64,000 nucleotides of DNA from Nymphaea colorata (taxonomy: Eukaryota > Streptophyta > Magnoliopsida > Nymphaeales > Nymphaeaceae). Location: NCBI RefSeq assembly GCF_008831285.2, contig NC_045145.1:19094802-19158801 (forward strand), in the 5' to 3' direction. Positions 12,371 to 23,673 of the stretch are shown here, in pieces (the first letter of the stretch is position 1; each line of letters opens with the position of its first letter). Position numbers and translations under genes: made by a program. The notes under the pieces are model-generated. The model searched no databases. It saw only the letters and a program-made list of their open reading frames with translations, and had not been told where the DNA came from.

Positions 12371-15111
12371 TTTCCAGAACATATTCTGCTTTGCAGGTTG
12401 GGGAGGAGGATTTCTTTTTACCTGTTTGTGTCTTTTTATCCCCTTTTGTCAGTCGTTACTAGTTACTACTGTAATAATAATATGTATACCGCATACTCTT
12501 GGTCCTGCCAAAGTGCAATGGGGCGGTGGTTCCTCCACTTGTGGGAGAGCACTTGTAAGTGGTTTTGCGGTAGAGCTCTAAAGCTAAAGCTGACTTGGAT
12601 ACTGGTCCACAGCTGATCTCGTCCTGTTCCAGCACTGCAGCAGCACAATTTCTGAGAATGGGTGGTGGTTAGACATAGAGTGGGCCTTGAAGCATTGATC
12701 TTCCTTTGTGGTTTGGCTGCTGCATCTTCTGTCGTTCTATTTTCAACAGAGGATATGGAGTGATTTTTCAACCCGAACCTAACTTGGACAACTTCTCTGT
12801 CCTTTCTTCTCGACTGGACGGGACAGCTTTGGTGTTTGTTGGTTGTTGAGGAGGTGAGGCTAGGGTCGGTTATCCTGTTTTTGGTGTACTATTAAAAGAG
12901 ATTGAATAGCAAACGTGGATATCCTCGATTCTACCTTCATTTCTTATCATTATATCCAGCCATGAACTTAACTATGGGCCATTTCCGAGAGAGGTGGAAC
13001 AGGGAAGCGGGATTTCCTGATACTATGTCTTCACCCCCCAGCGGATTCACCACAGAGAATTAAATGGGTGATCTGAACTCCGCTGTTTGATCAGTAAAAT
13101 GAGTCGTTCCATGCTGTCCAATTGATTCGAAATCATCCTTTGGAATGAGAAGGACTGTAAGAGATAAAGGAACAGAGGATTTTGGCTTGTCAAAGGGGAT
13201 GGAAAACTCGTCCTTCTTACTACCAGTTTAATTATTGTAAAGAAAAAAAAAATTAGAATGTTCTACTTCCATTACTAACCATCGCTACCATATGGTTCTT
13301 ACCAGGCATACGTTTCAAGGTAATGGGGAGGCATTGGGCTCTTCTGCCATTCTTGAATCGAGTTAGTCAGTGCTCCGCTTGCTTACGAGAGCATAGAGTT
13401 AAGAGATTTTTGCTGCGGGTCTGCGACACTAACGAGGCGGAGAGACAGAGAGAGCATGGGTCCTTGAGAGCACATGAAAAATGTCTAAAATGCTACCCTG
13501 GAAATTGATTTGAGGTACTTATTTATTTGAAGAATGGAGTGGACCGCATTAATATAGATGAATTTTATGGTGCAACATCTTATCCCGGAAGTTTTATGCG
13601 TTGTGATCCATTCCATTTTTGCTGCTCTCTCTCCCTGTATCTAAAACCAGGGCGAACATGTTTTTGGTGCTTCGTCTTTTCCCCCTCCATTTTCAAGGAA
13701 AAGTAGTTCGTCCCCGTGATGGTGAACAGTTTTTCAAACAGGACTCTGTAATGACAACGGAATTGAGGAAAAAGAAAAAGCTTGTCTCTGTACTAAAAGA
13801 AGACGGACTTTTAAGTGTTCGTTCTAAAGTTTAACATCCGAAATCTGACTATTAGACACTTGATTGGAAGCGAAGATAATATTGTATATCTTTTAAAACT
13901 GTCGACGCGTGAGAATACTCTGGATGTCCGATGACACCAGCCATTCGGCGGGCCCCACACTTCAGAGGAATAATTTCCCGTCATATTTTTTTCAAAGGTG
14001 GGGTCCATTGCTTCTAGCTTTCTGCACTGCTGATGAGATTCTTCGTACTTTTTGGTTTGACTTTGGTGTATGTAAGCAACTCTCGCTGGGGCCCACTGTT
14101 TGTCTCGTCGCTCCGGCTTTCTCACCTCACCTTCTAGTCAGAAGTAAGCCCAAAGAAAAAAAAAACGAAAAAGAGAACGATCATTAGGGATTTAAGTGTG
14201 TTTCACGTGAAGGAGCCTTCCCACGCGAGTGCATTCAACCGCGAGATATTCTTCTTCATAATGTTTTACAAGGCGTGACAGATGTTTGTTTTTCACCATG
14301 GGCATCCAGGAAACGTTGATTCATGCAAATCTAGGTGTTTTATTAACAAATAATTCTATAAATTCGTCCCGACTTTTAAGGGATAGATTCACGAAATATT
14401 GTAACATTGTGGTGCCGTTCTTGTTAGTTGTATTTGAGCCTTACCCTGCAGATACAGAGAAGCAGTCATTTGGTCAGGATTGGTCTTTCATTATTCTTTG
14501 TTTTTCAACATGAATGTACCTCTTGTTGATCACTAATTTTTGAATGCTGTAAAATTCTGTCTGCGTTTGGCATTCCTTCTTCGGATAACCTATGCTTATT
14601 AATATTAGTGAACCATGCGACCATACAACAGTCAAATAAATTTAAGTATAAGAGAAAGCATTAAGCCATTAATAGTAGTTAAACATTTGGTGAGTACGGG
14701 CTGATACGCAGCAAGAGAAGGGGGCTAGATCGGCCAATATAAACCAATACGACCACTTATCAGTTCGTACATTCATATGATATATTTAAAAGTTTATTTT
14801 TTACCTTTCAGTTAATTTTTTATGATTAGTACGCCTCGATACAGGCCTATGCATGTTGGGGATAAGCGCCGCTTTTCAAGGGCCATGAACATCGTCTTTC
14901 AAAGGTTGGGATACCAACCAAAGAATCTCTTTGAAAATAGATCTCCGCTTTTCGCTGCATAGAAATTAAAGACACTATAACAACGGTTTCAGACCCATCA
15001 AAAATAAACATGTCCCTAAGCATCCAACTGTTGAGTGGCACATTTTCTTACAGTTTGTCACCTTTTTCTCGTTTACATGTCCGCAAGTAAAGCCTCTCTC
15101 CCTCCATGAAG

Positions 15112-15371
15112 TATGCAGAGAGTTAGGTGCAGGAACTAAATTTTGATTTAAGAGGACAGGCATACACTGGTGTTGAATAATGAAGGAAAAACCATTACAG
15201 TAAAAAGCTTTTTCCTTTTCCTTTTGCTTTTGTCATGGCAGTAACTATGCAGAGAGTTAGGTGCAGGAACTAAATTTTGATTTAAGAGGACAGGCATGCA
15301 CTGGTGTTGAATGATGAAGGAAAAACCATTACAGTGAAAAGCTTTTTCCTTTGCCTTTTGCTTTTGTCATG
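15112..15371. repeat. Recent tandem duplication, 134-bp unit
   Basis: Copy 1 (15112-15245) and copy 2 (15246-15371) differ at only a handful of positions and by a small terminal indel, so the duplication looks young. Both carry tatgcagagagttaggtgca and a T-rich block with gcttttgtcatg. The unit has no conserved ORF. Confidence 0.9.
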
Positions 15372-15975
15372 CAATAAACTTTTGTCATGAGTTTACCCTT
15401 TCGCAGAAGCTATTCTTACTGTCAGTGATGATCACTATGCAGGTAACACCAAGAAAAAAAACATTCCGACAAACTAAAACTGTTATCTGTTTCCACTCTC
15501 TCTCAGTGTAATACAAAACTGGCATTTTCAGAGTGATCGTCGCAAAGTTAACGAATAAACATAAGAAAACGTATAGCTTTGCAGATCGCTTGAGTAATTA
15601 GGAAGACGATAGTTGTGATGAAACAAGCATGTGGCCAATATTTTCTGGGCGTGTAACTTTCTGGTCTGATCATGGCGGCAAAAGCACGTAGAGATTGAGA
15701 CGGCATTTCCTCTAAGAAGGGTAACACAGTCGCAGAGCATCATTGTTCGAGGGTCCCACCTCCTGTTGAAATGGTGACAGCGTCGTGTAGGCACAGTCAG
15801 AGAATGCAACCTGCTGGTTACCTCTTCTCTGATCATGTCGGGACCAGACGTACAGCTCTTTCCCCTTCCACACTCTTCTTCTGAGCCCTTTAATTCGAGA
15901 CGCTTCCACCTTTGCCAATCTCAAATTTGATTTCCCTTTTTCTCTTCAAACTAAGTTCCTTATAATAGATTTGGA

Positions 15976-16143
15976 GTAGCTTGGTCCTGGCAAGCTCATC
16001 CTAATGTGCTAATTTGTATCTATATTTAAAATATTTAAGCGAATAAAGTAATTTATACAGCTGTTACGTTTCAGTGCTTGGCTTGTTCATCGTAATTTAT
16101 ATGCTATATATAAAATTTTTAAGCGAATAAAGTTTCTTATATA
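15976..16143. repeat. Diverged tandem duplication
   Basis: Two adjacent segments (about 15976-16061 and 16075-16143) share a cttgg start, a central ctatat-taaaat-tttaag block and aagcgaataaagt near the end. Similarity is moderate, so this is an older duplication. Confidence 0.6.
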
Positions 16144-16553
16144 TAGTGCAACTACATGTATAATAAAATGTGTATGTATATGGGCCTTTAGTTTAACTCA
16201 TATTCAACAAATATGGCTGTCCGGTGGATGTCCAGAATTTTAGCTGGATTTCAATAGTTCTTCGTAAATTTGGGCACAGAGTGCTTGCATTTATAAAGTT
16301 AAAAAGATTTTTAACTTCTATGTATAGATTTAATTTGTGAAAGTCGAAAAAACCGCAACCACATATGACTATTTTTTGAAGCGCATATTTTTCCAATATT
16401 CTGGTTCAAGTCAGTTTTTTAGCAAAACTAGTCAGAGGGGCCAAAATGGTTAAAGAGGAGCTGAATTTCTCCAGCGATTTAAAGGTCCGTCTACTTATGG
16501 TCATCCGATGCGATTAAAAACGCCAGAGGGTTTCTTTGTTATGGAGAAAATCC

Positions 16554-16556
<3 letters not shown>

Positions 16557-16612
<56 letters not shown>
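16557..16612. repeat. (AT)n microsatellite, about 28 units
   Basis: An uninterrupted AT run of 56 bp. Long perfect AT tracts are usually length-polymorphic and may be assembled inaccurately. Confidence 0.95.
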
Positions 16613-18537
16613 CAAAGTAAAAGGAGAGATTCTATTCTAACAATCCACTGTTCATGTAACTCTGATCAATTTATTTTTTTGTCATTGATTGCTCAAGCTT
16701 TCATTGAACGGCAACTCGAACAATTAATGAGTTGAAAAGGACAGACTGTTCTCCAATAACAGTTTTCCTCATTAAGTTTGCCTTTTATACATACAAATTA
16801 AACACACGAAAAGAAAGATTCGTGTTTTGCTTATTGTTTAATAAGAGTTCCTCCCACCGTATCGAATCAATCATTTAATTGTTACTAGGAAACGCACGTT
16901 GTATGCAAAAGAAAAATTCAGTTCTCCACACGTATCTACAATAGAAACCTTTTCTTTTTTTTCGTTTTCTCTGTATGAGGTGCATCTTTCCAGTTTGCTT
17001 ATTTCAATTTCCCACAAACGTGATGCCAAGAGTGACAGTTCTGAATCAAATTTCTACAGAACTAAAAATTCATACATTCAACCTTTTAAACTGCCGGCAA
17101 ATTCATCGGCTGTAAAGGGCCGAATACACACAAACGGAAACAACACCTTCCATAGCTCTTTCTTACCATCTGTTTACTTTGGTGGCAGTCGTCAAAGTAG
17201 GATTAGACCTATCATTTTGAATGCCTTGATGTGTCGAAGTTGTACAAAACTTTATCAAAACATCAAAGAACTGAATTCTTCTGAGCAATTAAAGATGCTC
17301 TTATTTCATCGGAACAACAGGAGGTCATCGTTGGCGAGCACCGTGCATTGTGTATTTCATGGAAACAAAAGAAATTGTTCTCTATCTTTATATATATATA
17401 TATAACCATTATTGGGTCCCACTCATTAAGTGCATTAGAGACAGGGTATGATTGCAGAGGATGATCAGTTGAGGTGCTTGACAGTTTGAAGGGCTCGAGG
17501 TGTTTCAGAGACGTGTCGGCTTTTTCATCCCTTCTAGGGGTTGGCAGGCTAAGCAGTCGGTTATCTCACCTCACATTTTATCTGTGTTGTGTGGATGGAT
17601 CTCTGCGCCCGGGCAGGCGGCCGCAGAGATGGAGAAGAGGGTACGTGTGCCTCCTAGATCTCAAATCTAGACTATCATGAATTAATTTCGCCATCCCACC
17701 GACTCGACGAACGAAAAGTGAGGGCGGGTGCCCCCCTTGTAGAGGGCAGCCATGACCCTCCTGGCGCTGCCCCTTCCATACCTTCCTCCATCTGCCTTGC
17801 TGGACCTGCTGCTACCTTTCCCGCTTTCAATAATGGAGCTGTTAATTTCCTCAGAATCTACCGCAGGAGGCCGAGAGTTTGCTTCGAAAATTTTATGATG
17901 AAATTGTATCTTGTTTCACTCTAGTAAGTTGTTGTACTTACTGTGTGATTCTCTGTCTTCGTATTTCCGCTCAAGAATTTCTTTGCTTATTTTATTGTAG
18001 ATCTCCCCAAATCAAGGGCATCGTGCTGTACAAACTTCAAAGCGTCAATTGTATTTATTCTCTCGTGTTAATGGAAAATACTGTGGGGAACTTCTTAAAA
18101 CAAAACATCGTTTGTCATGCATGACAAGCTGTGGCCTGAGAAGAGATGACGTGATATGGCTCTGCCAACTTTGGTTGGATTTGCTTGCGGCCATCGTCAT
18201 CTTTCTCCGCAGATTATTGTTAATTACCTATAAAAATTTACAGGGTTTAAAATTAAGAAGTCATTGGACGGCAGAGGAAGCAGGCACGTATGTATAAGCA
18301 CCAAACTTACGTAACTATAATATTGATAGGGTGATGGTGGGTACTGTACTGATACCCATAAAAGAGCAGGGCCAAATTTGTGACACTCCATCTCTAAAGT
18401 CTCGTTGATTGCCACTTCCAATATGTTTCCTCGCTTCTTGAACCAAAACTCCAAATCACTGCTCATAAATTTGCAGTAACCCGTCTAACTCTCCATTCCT
18501 CCTTTAGCTAGGGAGCAGCAGACGGGTCCTCACACGG

Positions 18538-18567
18538 GAGAGAGAGAGAGAGAGAGAGAGCGAGAGA
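18538..18567. repeat. (GA)n microsatellite
   Basis: About 14 GA units with one GC interruption near the end. Simple repeat; no gene follows closely. Confidence 0.9.
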
Positions 18568-19357
18568 TTTTAATTCTCCATTTCAGAGCCATGAGCAGAG
18601 CATGGAATGTGTATTGGTTTCATAAAAGAAAGTCGAACGTATGGGAAAGAAGGTTGAGGCTACAAATTTATTGACTCACAGCGCATTTTACCTTTCGAGC
18701 GCAGAAATTAATTGTGGTTCCATCAAGATCCATCAAGATGAGTGAGAATCGGTCTATTTCTTCTCAAATAGACGCACCAGTCAGTTCCTTATCTATCACA
18801 GCCAAACTGACCTGCTGTGTAAAAATAAAGTTCGCGGGCATGAGTCGCGTCCCCCCCGCAGAATGAGAAGTACTGATTTTGATGCGAAATCGCTTCTCTT
18901 TTCGTACTGAACAGAAAAAAGGAAAGAAAGAGCAACTATTTAAACGTAAAAAGAAAAAGGGTCGGTCCGGTTGAACACTTCTCATCGATGAGGCGAGTCC
19001 AATGCGCCTGCTTATAATGTGAAGGGATTAAGGAACTTTCAAGAGAAAGCTTGGTCGATCGAGCAACCAGCCACAAAGATTAAACGAGGGCCAGTTAAAA
19101 GCTGAAACGGCTTTGCTTAAACAGATTCAGATATCACTTTCGTGAAAGCGATTGTAGCGATAGGAATGCCACAGTTAAGTGGGCTCATTCATAATCTCTT
19201 TCTGCTTCTCTCTCCTCCTTGTGCTGTTGTCTGTTAATTACTCGGCCTTTCTTGCTGCTATCACATCAGGCTCACAGCAAAGCACGACGACCCGTCATTT
19301 TCACTGCATCTGCACATATCTCAGCTTTCCTCCGTCAACAAAATACGGCTGAGCTCT

Positions 19358-19373
19358 CGCGCGCGCGCGCGCG
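19358..19373. repeat. (CG)8 run
   Basis: Sixteen bases of alternating C and G inside AT-rich intergenic DNA. Such a run is unusual for plant intergenic DNA because methylated CpG decays; see findings. Confidence 0.9.
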
Positions 19374-20997
19374 ATGACATGGTAAGGGAGCCTGTGATCG
19401 TTGAAGCTCACCAAGCTTCGACTATATATGGCTGCGGTCGTACCAGCAGGCATGACGTGCCTTTTGGTGCTGTGCAAATCTCTCTCTCTCCCCGACCGAG
19501 GCCAAGAAACCATCGGAAGGGGCAAAGCAAATGCACGTAATGAGGATGGTGAAAAGGACAAAAGCGTTTTGCTTTACTTGCAAATCAGAAGTTTTCCTTC
19601 ACCAAATTATATAAAATCCATTTAAAGTGGATTTGGTTACTTCCAACTTTAAGTTTAAGTGACTTAAGTCATTAATTAATATCTTAATTATTCTAATGGA
19701 AATTTGATATTTTTATGCTCGAAAGGTGCAAGAATTACAGAATTTATTTGTAAACCTTACATCTTGAGAACTTAAAGTTCTTTTCCTCTCAACTAGATCT
19801 ATACATTTAGGTTGCCTTTGATAGCATCCGACGACGCTGCATTAAAATAGCATTGATTTAAGGCCAGGTAGGAGGTGGGGTGCGACCTTAAATTATCTCA
19901 AGTCACAGCAGATGTTTGATCGACAGTGAAATAAACAAACACAGCCTAAGCTAGCACAATGGTGATCTTCTATTTAAAGTTTTTGAGTTTTACTTGTGTT
20001 AAAATCATGGTTTTGAAATAGGCCCCTTTCCAAATCAAACTATCAATACTAAAATCAAGTAGGCAAATACCACCTTAAAATGGATTAAGCCTAGGCAAAC
20101 TGGTAGGAACATTTAGCACGTTTCTTTTGTTTTCTGTTTTAAATTAGTTCAGTGCTTGGTAAAAGATGGCAATTTAAAAGCAATGGTCTTCGCTCGTGTA
20201 CAAAACAAGAAAAAAAATTTACCGAGAGTGTAAAAGGATAAAGAGAAGCATGGTGAAGATGGGCAATCTTGGTGTAACGTACTTAGATGTTGTGGCAGAC
20301 CATCCTTGTGAGAACGTGCAAGATTGGATCTTGTGGGAGTGATAACGTTGGCTGTTAATCCTAAAACGCCAAAACAAAAGATAGCGTTGGGGTGATAAGG
20401 TTCCTGCAATTTTTTATGCTAAAAGTAGCCGTGGGTCCGGCGGCAACACGGCAAGGGCAATGATATGCTTCTACTCGACGCGAACATTCACTATTGGTCT
20501 CCTGAAACAAGCAACACAGACCAAAATGCAGCGCCAAAAAACCAAGTCAGATTCAATCCGATTGTTCCCTGAGGTGACCAAACAGCCACTACTTGAAAAA
20601 GAGCCGAAAGTTCCTCTATTTTACAGGGTTCCGAGTTGTATCATCATCAACTATGGCAATAGTGCACTCTTTTAACGTAAGTTACAGTAAAAATTTTACC
20701 AAAACATAATGGCGATCAACGGTCTCTTTACATGGCCCTCCGGATTAAACTGAAAAATAAGAAGACCCATTTTTAATGATAGTGTTAACCTTATCAAAAG
20801 GAAGGATACGGGGAAAAAGTAAAAGAGGACCTGTCTCGTAAGTCGATCCTCTGTAATAGCCAAAAACCACCGGAGTAGCGTTGTTCATATATAAACTGGC
20901 CGACGCTTCCACTGCTAGATGCACGGCTGCCGAACGGTATCACGAGCACCATTATGGTGGACCCCACGGTTTGCATCCGACGCGAAGGGTGGTGGCG

Positions 20998-21756
20998 CTA
21001 AAAAGACCGGCGGTCACCGGCGGGGCTGGGTGGAAGTGGTGCTGATGATGGACGGTCGGAGGTGATATGCACCAGTCCAGCGCACTTCGACCTGCTATTA
21101 TTGTTATTTAGGCAACGAGATGAGGGCGGTTCGTCGGCGGGCATAAGAAAATCCATGGGGGCCCCGCGTTGTAGACCTTTGGACAGAGGGAGAGAGAGAG
21201 ATGCCCCTAGACGCGCAGCTCTCAGCCTGTAAAAAAAAGTTGATTGTTTCATCGTTCCGAGCTCTCTCTCTCTCTCTCTCTCACAGGGAGCTAGGTAGAG
21301 CTCTGAATCTAACCCTTGCAGGCCCTCGGTGCGTTAGATTCCCAGAGTCCACTTCCATTTTCCACCTGCCAAGGTCCTGACAACAATTTCCGTAATTCAC
21401 AACTACGTACCGCCAAGAAGAAGGAGAAGGAGAAGAAGAAGAAGAAGAAGAAGAGCGAGAGAGAGGGGGAGGGGGGGTTGACCGCGAGGAGGAGAGAAAT
21501 GCACCAGGAACGAGATGCATGAGGTTGTCTTGTTCCTGGCGGCCTCCCTTCCTTGAACCGGGCCTTCTCCTTTTTTGTCCAGGAATTTTGATGCACCCAC
21601 CGTGCCGAGGAAGATCTCGGATACAGGGTGGCGAAGCAGGCTGCTGGTGCTGGAGAGAGGCGGATATGGGGCATCCCTCCGGAGCTCTGCCTGGGCTTTA
21701 ATGGCGGGGGCGGAGGTGGAGAGGGGGAAGGAGGCGGAGGTGGATGGCTCCGGCCG
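20998..21756 (+). promoter_or_regulatory. Probable promoter/5' leader of the SHI/LRP1 gene, with CT and GAA tracts
   Basis: This GC-richer stretch precedes the zinc-finger gene. It holds a CT run at about 21262-21282 and a purine tract of AAG/GA units at about 21415-21475. GA/CT tracts are known targets of plant BASIC PENTACYSTEINE (GAGA-binding) factors, so they may act in transcription or lie in the 5' UTR. A good pyrimidine-rich acceptor (ttttttgtccag) ends at about 21580, so a leader intron is possible. The frame of the main ORF is open back to a TGA near 21588 but has no ATG before 21757. Confidence 0.45.
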
Positions 21757-23673
21757 ATGGGGTACGGCTTTCCCGAGTTGGGCATCCGCGGGTTCCACCC
21801 TCTGACAGATGCAGGCGGTGCTGGCGCAGGCGTAGTTGGCGGAGCCGTGCCTCTTTACGATCAGCATAATCAGCTCCACTTCCGAGACGTCCTCGTCGTC
21901 GGCTCGGCGACATTCCACCACGCCAGCGCAGACTCTGTTGCTTCCTTGCAACCGCACGTTCCCGCGCTCCCTCTCCGCGACGACGAACAGCGCCGGTCCG
22001 TCAGTGGCGCTGGTGGATGGGAGATCAGGAAGCCGGAGGTGGGGTCGGAGGAGATTGCTGCAGCGGAGGGTGGGCGGGCCAGGCAGGAAACCCTCGGCCG
22101 CGTGGGCGGCTGCACGTGCCAGGATTGCGGGAACCAGGCGAAGAAGGATTGCGCGTACAGGCGGTGCCGTACGTGCTGCAAGGCCCGGGGTTTCGACTGC
22201 GAGACGCACATCAAGAGCACCTGGGTTCCCGCGTCCAAGCGCAAGGAGAGGCACTTGGTTGAAGCCGCCCTTGGTGCCGCAGCAGCTGCCGTTGGCTCCC
22301 CCATCGCCGGTGAAGAGCAGCTGCAGGGGGTGGGGAAGGGTTCGAAGCGTGCCCGTGCGGGCACGCTGGCTCTATCGCACAGTTCCGCCTCCGCCAATAG
22401 CTCCGATATCAGTTCCGCTCAACAAGGCTTGGGTTTCACTTCTTTGCCTTTTCCCTTCTTTTGCCATTCAATCTTTTCGTCAACTTTTATTTTGATTGGC
22501 TTACTCCTTCCGGTTTCTGGTTGTTGGTCTCCTTTCATAGTTTTCTTTCTTAGTCTTCCAATTCGTTTTCGTCGTCCATTATTCAAATGAATCGTTAAAG
22601 AGGAGCAAGTCTTTTGGTCGGCTTTTGTTCAAGCGCCATTAGACCTTCCAAGAGGGTGGATGTATTCTCGATGAAACCATGTTATTTTCAACAGATCGCT
22701 TTCGCATTCGCGTCATACGATATGAATCTGGAATACGACTCTTCTTTCGAGTTAATCTTTCATAAAAAGATGCATTTTTTTCCCATGAAATGGACTTTCC
22801 TAAGTGCCCTTGCTTCATTGAGTTTCCTCCTTTTTTAAGCCTTCAGCACCAAATGGGGTTTTAGTTTCTCGTTCTGCCCAATTGCCTGAATTTCTATGAA
22901 ACCTAATTATGGCCTTTCTGTGTTGATCCTCGAGCGGATTTGTTGTCTTTGCATGCATGATTTAAGGCGGGCGACGTGTAAAGAACTTCCTTCGTTTGAT
23001 TTCTATTTTAAGCTTTTCCTTGACTGTTGAGCGGGCAAAGGTAGGCATGAAAATTGCGCCTTTTGAAAATGGTGATATTTAGCTGCACTCCCCGAGAGAT
23101 GCTTGACTTGAGGTCCGGGATTTCCTGTACCTCGTTATGGGATATGATTTGTAACATGTGTAGATTCATGTTGGTTTTTAGCAGCAGCCCCTCTATGCGA
23201 TAAAATCGATACTTTATATGGGTTTCTAAATAGATCTTCCCATTTATTCAGAAAGATATTCATTTAGGGATTGTAGTTTTTGTCTTATAACTACATGTGA
23301 TCTCATACCTATGTATTTCTCTTCTGTCTGTGGTGTAGATTTAAGCTTTAGATCGGGTTTGCCTGGGCACGTTCGGGCTCAAGCAGTGTTCAAGTGTGTT
23401 CGAGTTACTCCCATGGATGATGGGGAGGACGAGTTCGCATATCAGGCGGTTGTGAAGATCGGTGGGCATGTCTTCAAGGGTGTTCTATACGACCAGGGTA
23501 GGGAAACGAGCGAACTGCAGCCCGAGTTTTCGGAGCTACAACTCAGTGGCCGGAGTGGGAATGTAAATTCTGCATCATTGGTTCTGGAACATGTTAATGC
23601 CTATGATGGCGCTTCAGGTAGTGGTTTCATCGGTGGAGGTAATAGCTATGCTGCCGGAAATGAGGTAAGCTAA
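21757..23673 (+). CDS. SRS: SHI/STY/LRP1-family RING-like zinc-finger transcription regulator
   Basis: SHI-related proteins are plant nuclear regulators that promote auxin synthesis and gynoecium, leaf or root development. Two exons are inferred: 21757-22432 and 23339-23673, giving 336 residues. The split Asp codon (G|AT) joins in frame across a 906-bp intron. The diagnostic zinc finger spans residues about 119-151 ([31 protein letters not shown]) and is followed by [12 protein letters not shown]. The IGGH domain in exon 2 covers about 240-278 (FKCVRV, then [15 protein letters not shown]). The N-terminal element [14 protein letters not shown] (42-55) resembles the LRP1 branch more than SHI/STY1. 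The start is the first in-frame ATG. The frame stays open about 56 codons upstream with Gly-rich sequence typical of the family, so the true start may sit in an upstream exon. The C-terminal GAG|GTAAGC could be a splice donor, so the last residues are also uncertain. Confidence 0.92.

Larger units (their letters stand above)
8442..20997. other. Large intergenic region, no gene recognised
   Basis: After the bL12m 3' UTR there are about 12.5 kb without a protein I can identify. ORFs of 60-168 codons occur, but their translations lack conserved motifs and often overlap an ORF on the other strand (for example 11134-11487 and 11239-11589). The region is AT-rich and holds local duplications (9972-10230, 12282-12370, 15112-15371, 15976-16143), a TG repeat, a long AT repeat, a GA repeat and a short CG run. 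No tRNA or rRNA was seen by eye. Single-exon genes without known motifs or noncoding RNAs cannot be excluded. Confidence 0.55.

Noticed and set aside
16899-17405. 168-codon plus-strand ORF
   Set aside because: It ends in a TA microsatellite and its translation shows no domain, repeat or signal; likely chance.
19626-20045. Possible additional MITEs (ttaggttgcctttgatag at 19808; ctttccaaatcaaac at 20029)
   Set aside because: End sequences recall MITE termini, but convincing paired inverted repeats and target duplications could not be matched.
21403-22254. 283-codon minus-strand ORF
   Set aside because: It is the antisense of the GC-rich first exon of the SHI/LRP1 gene; low-complexity translation and no family motif.
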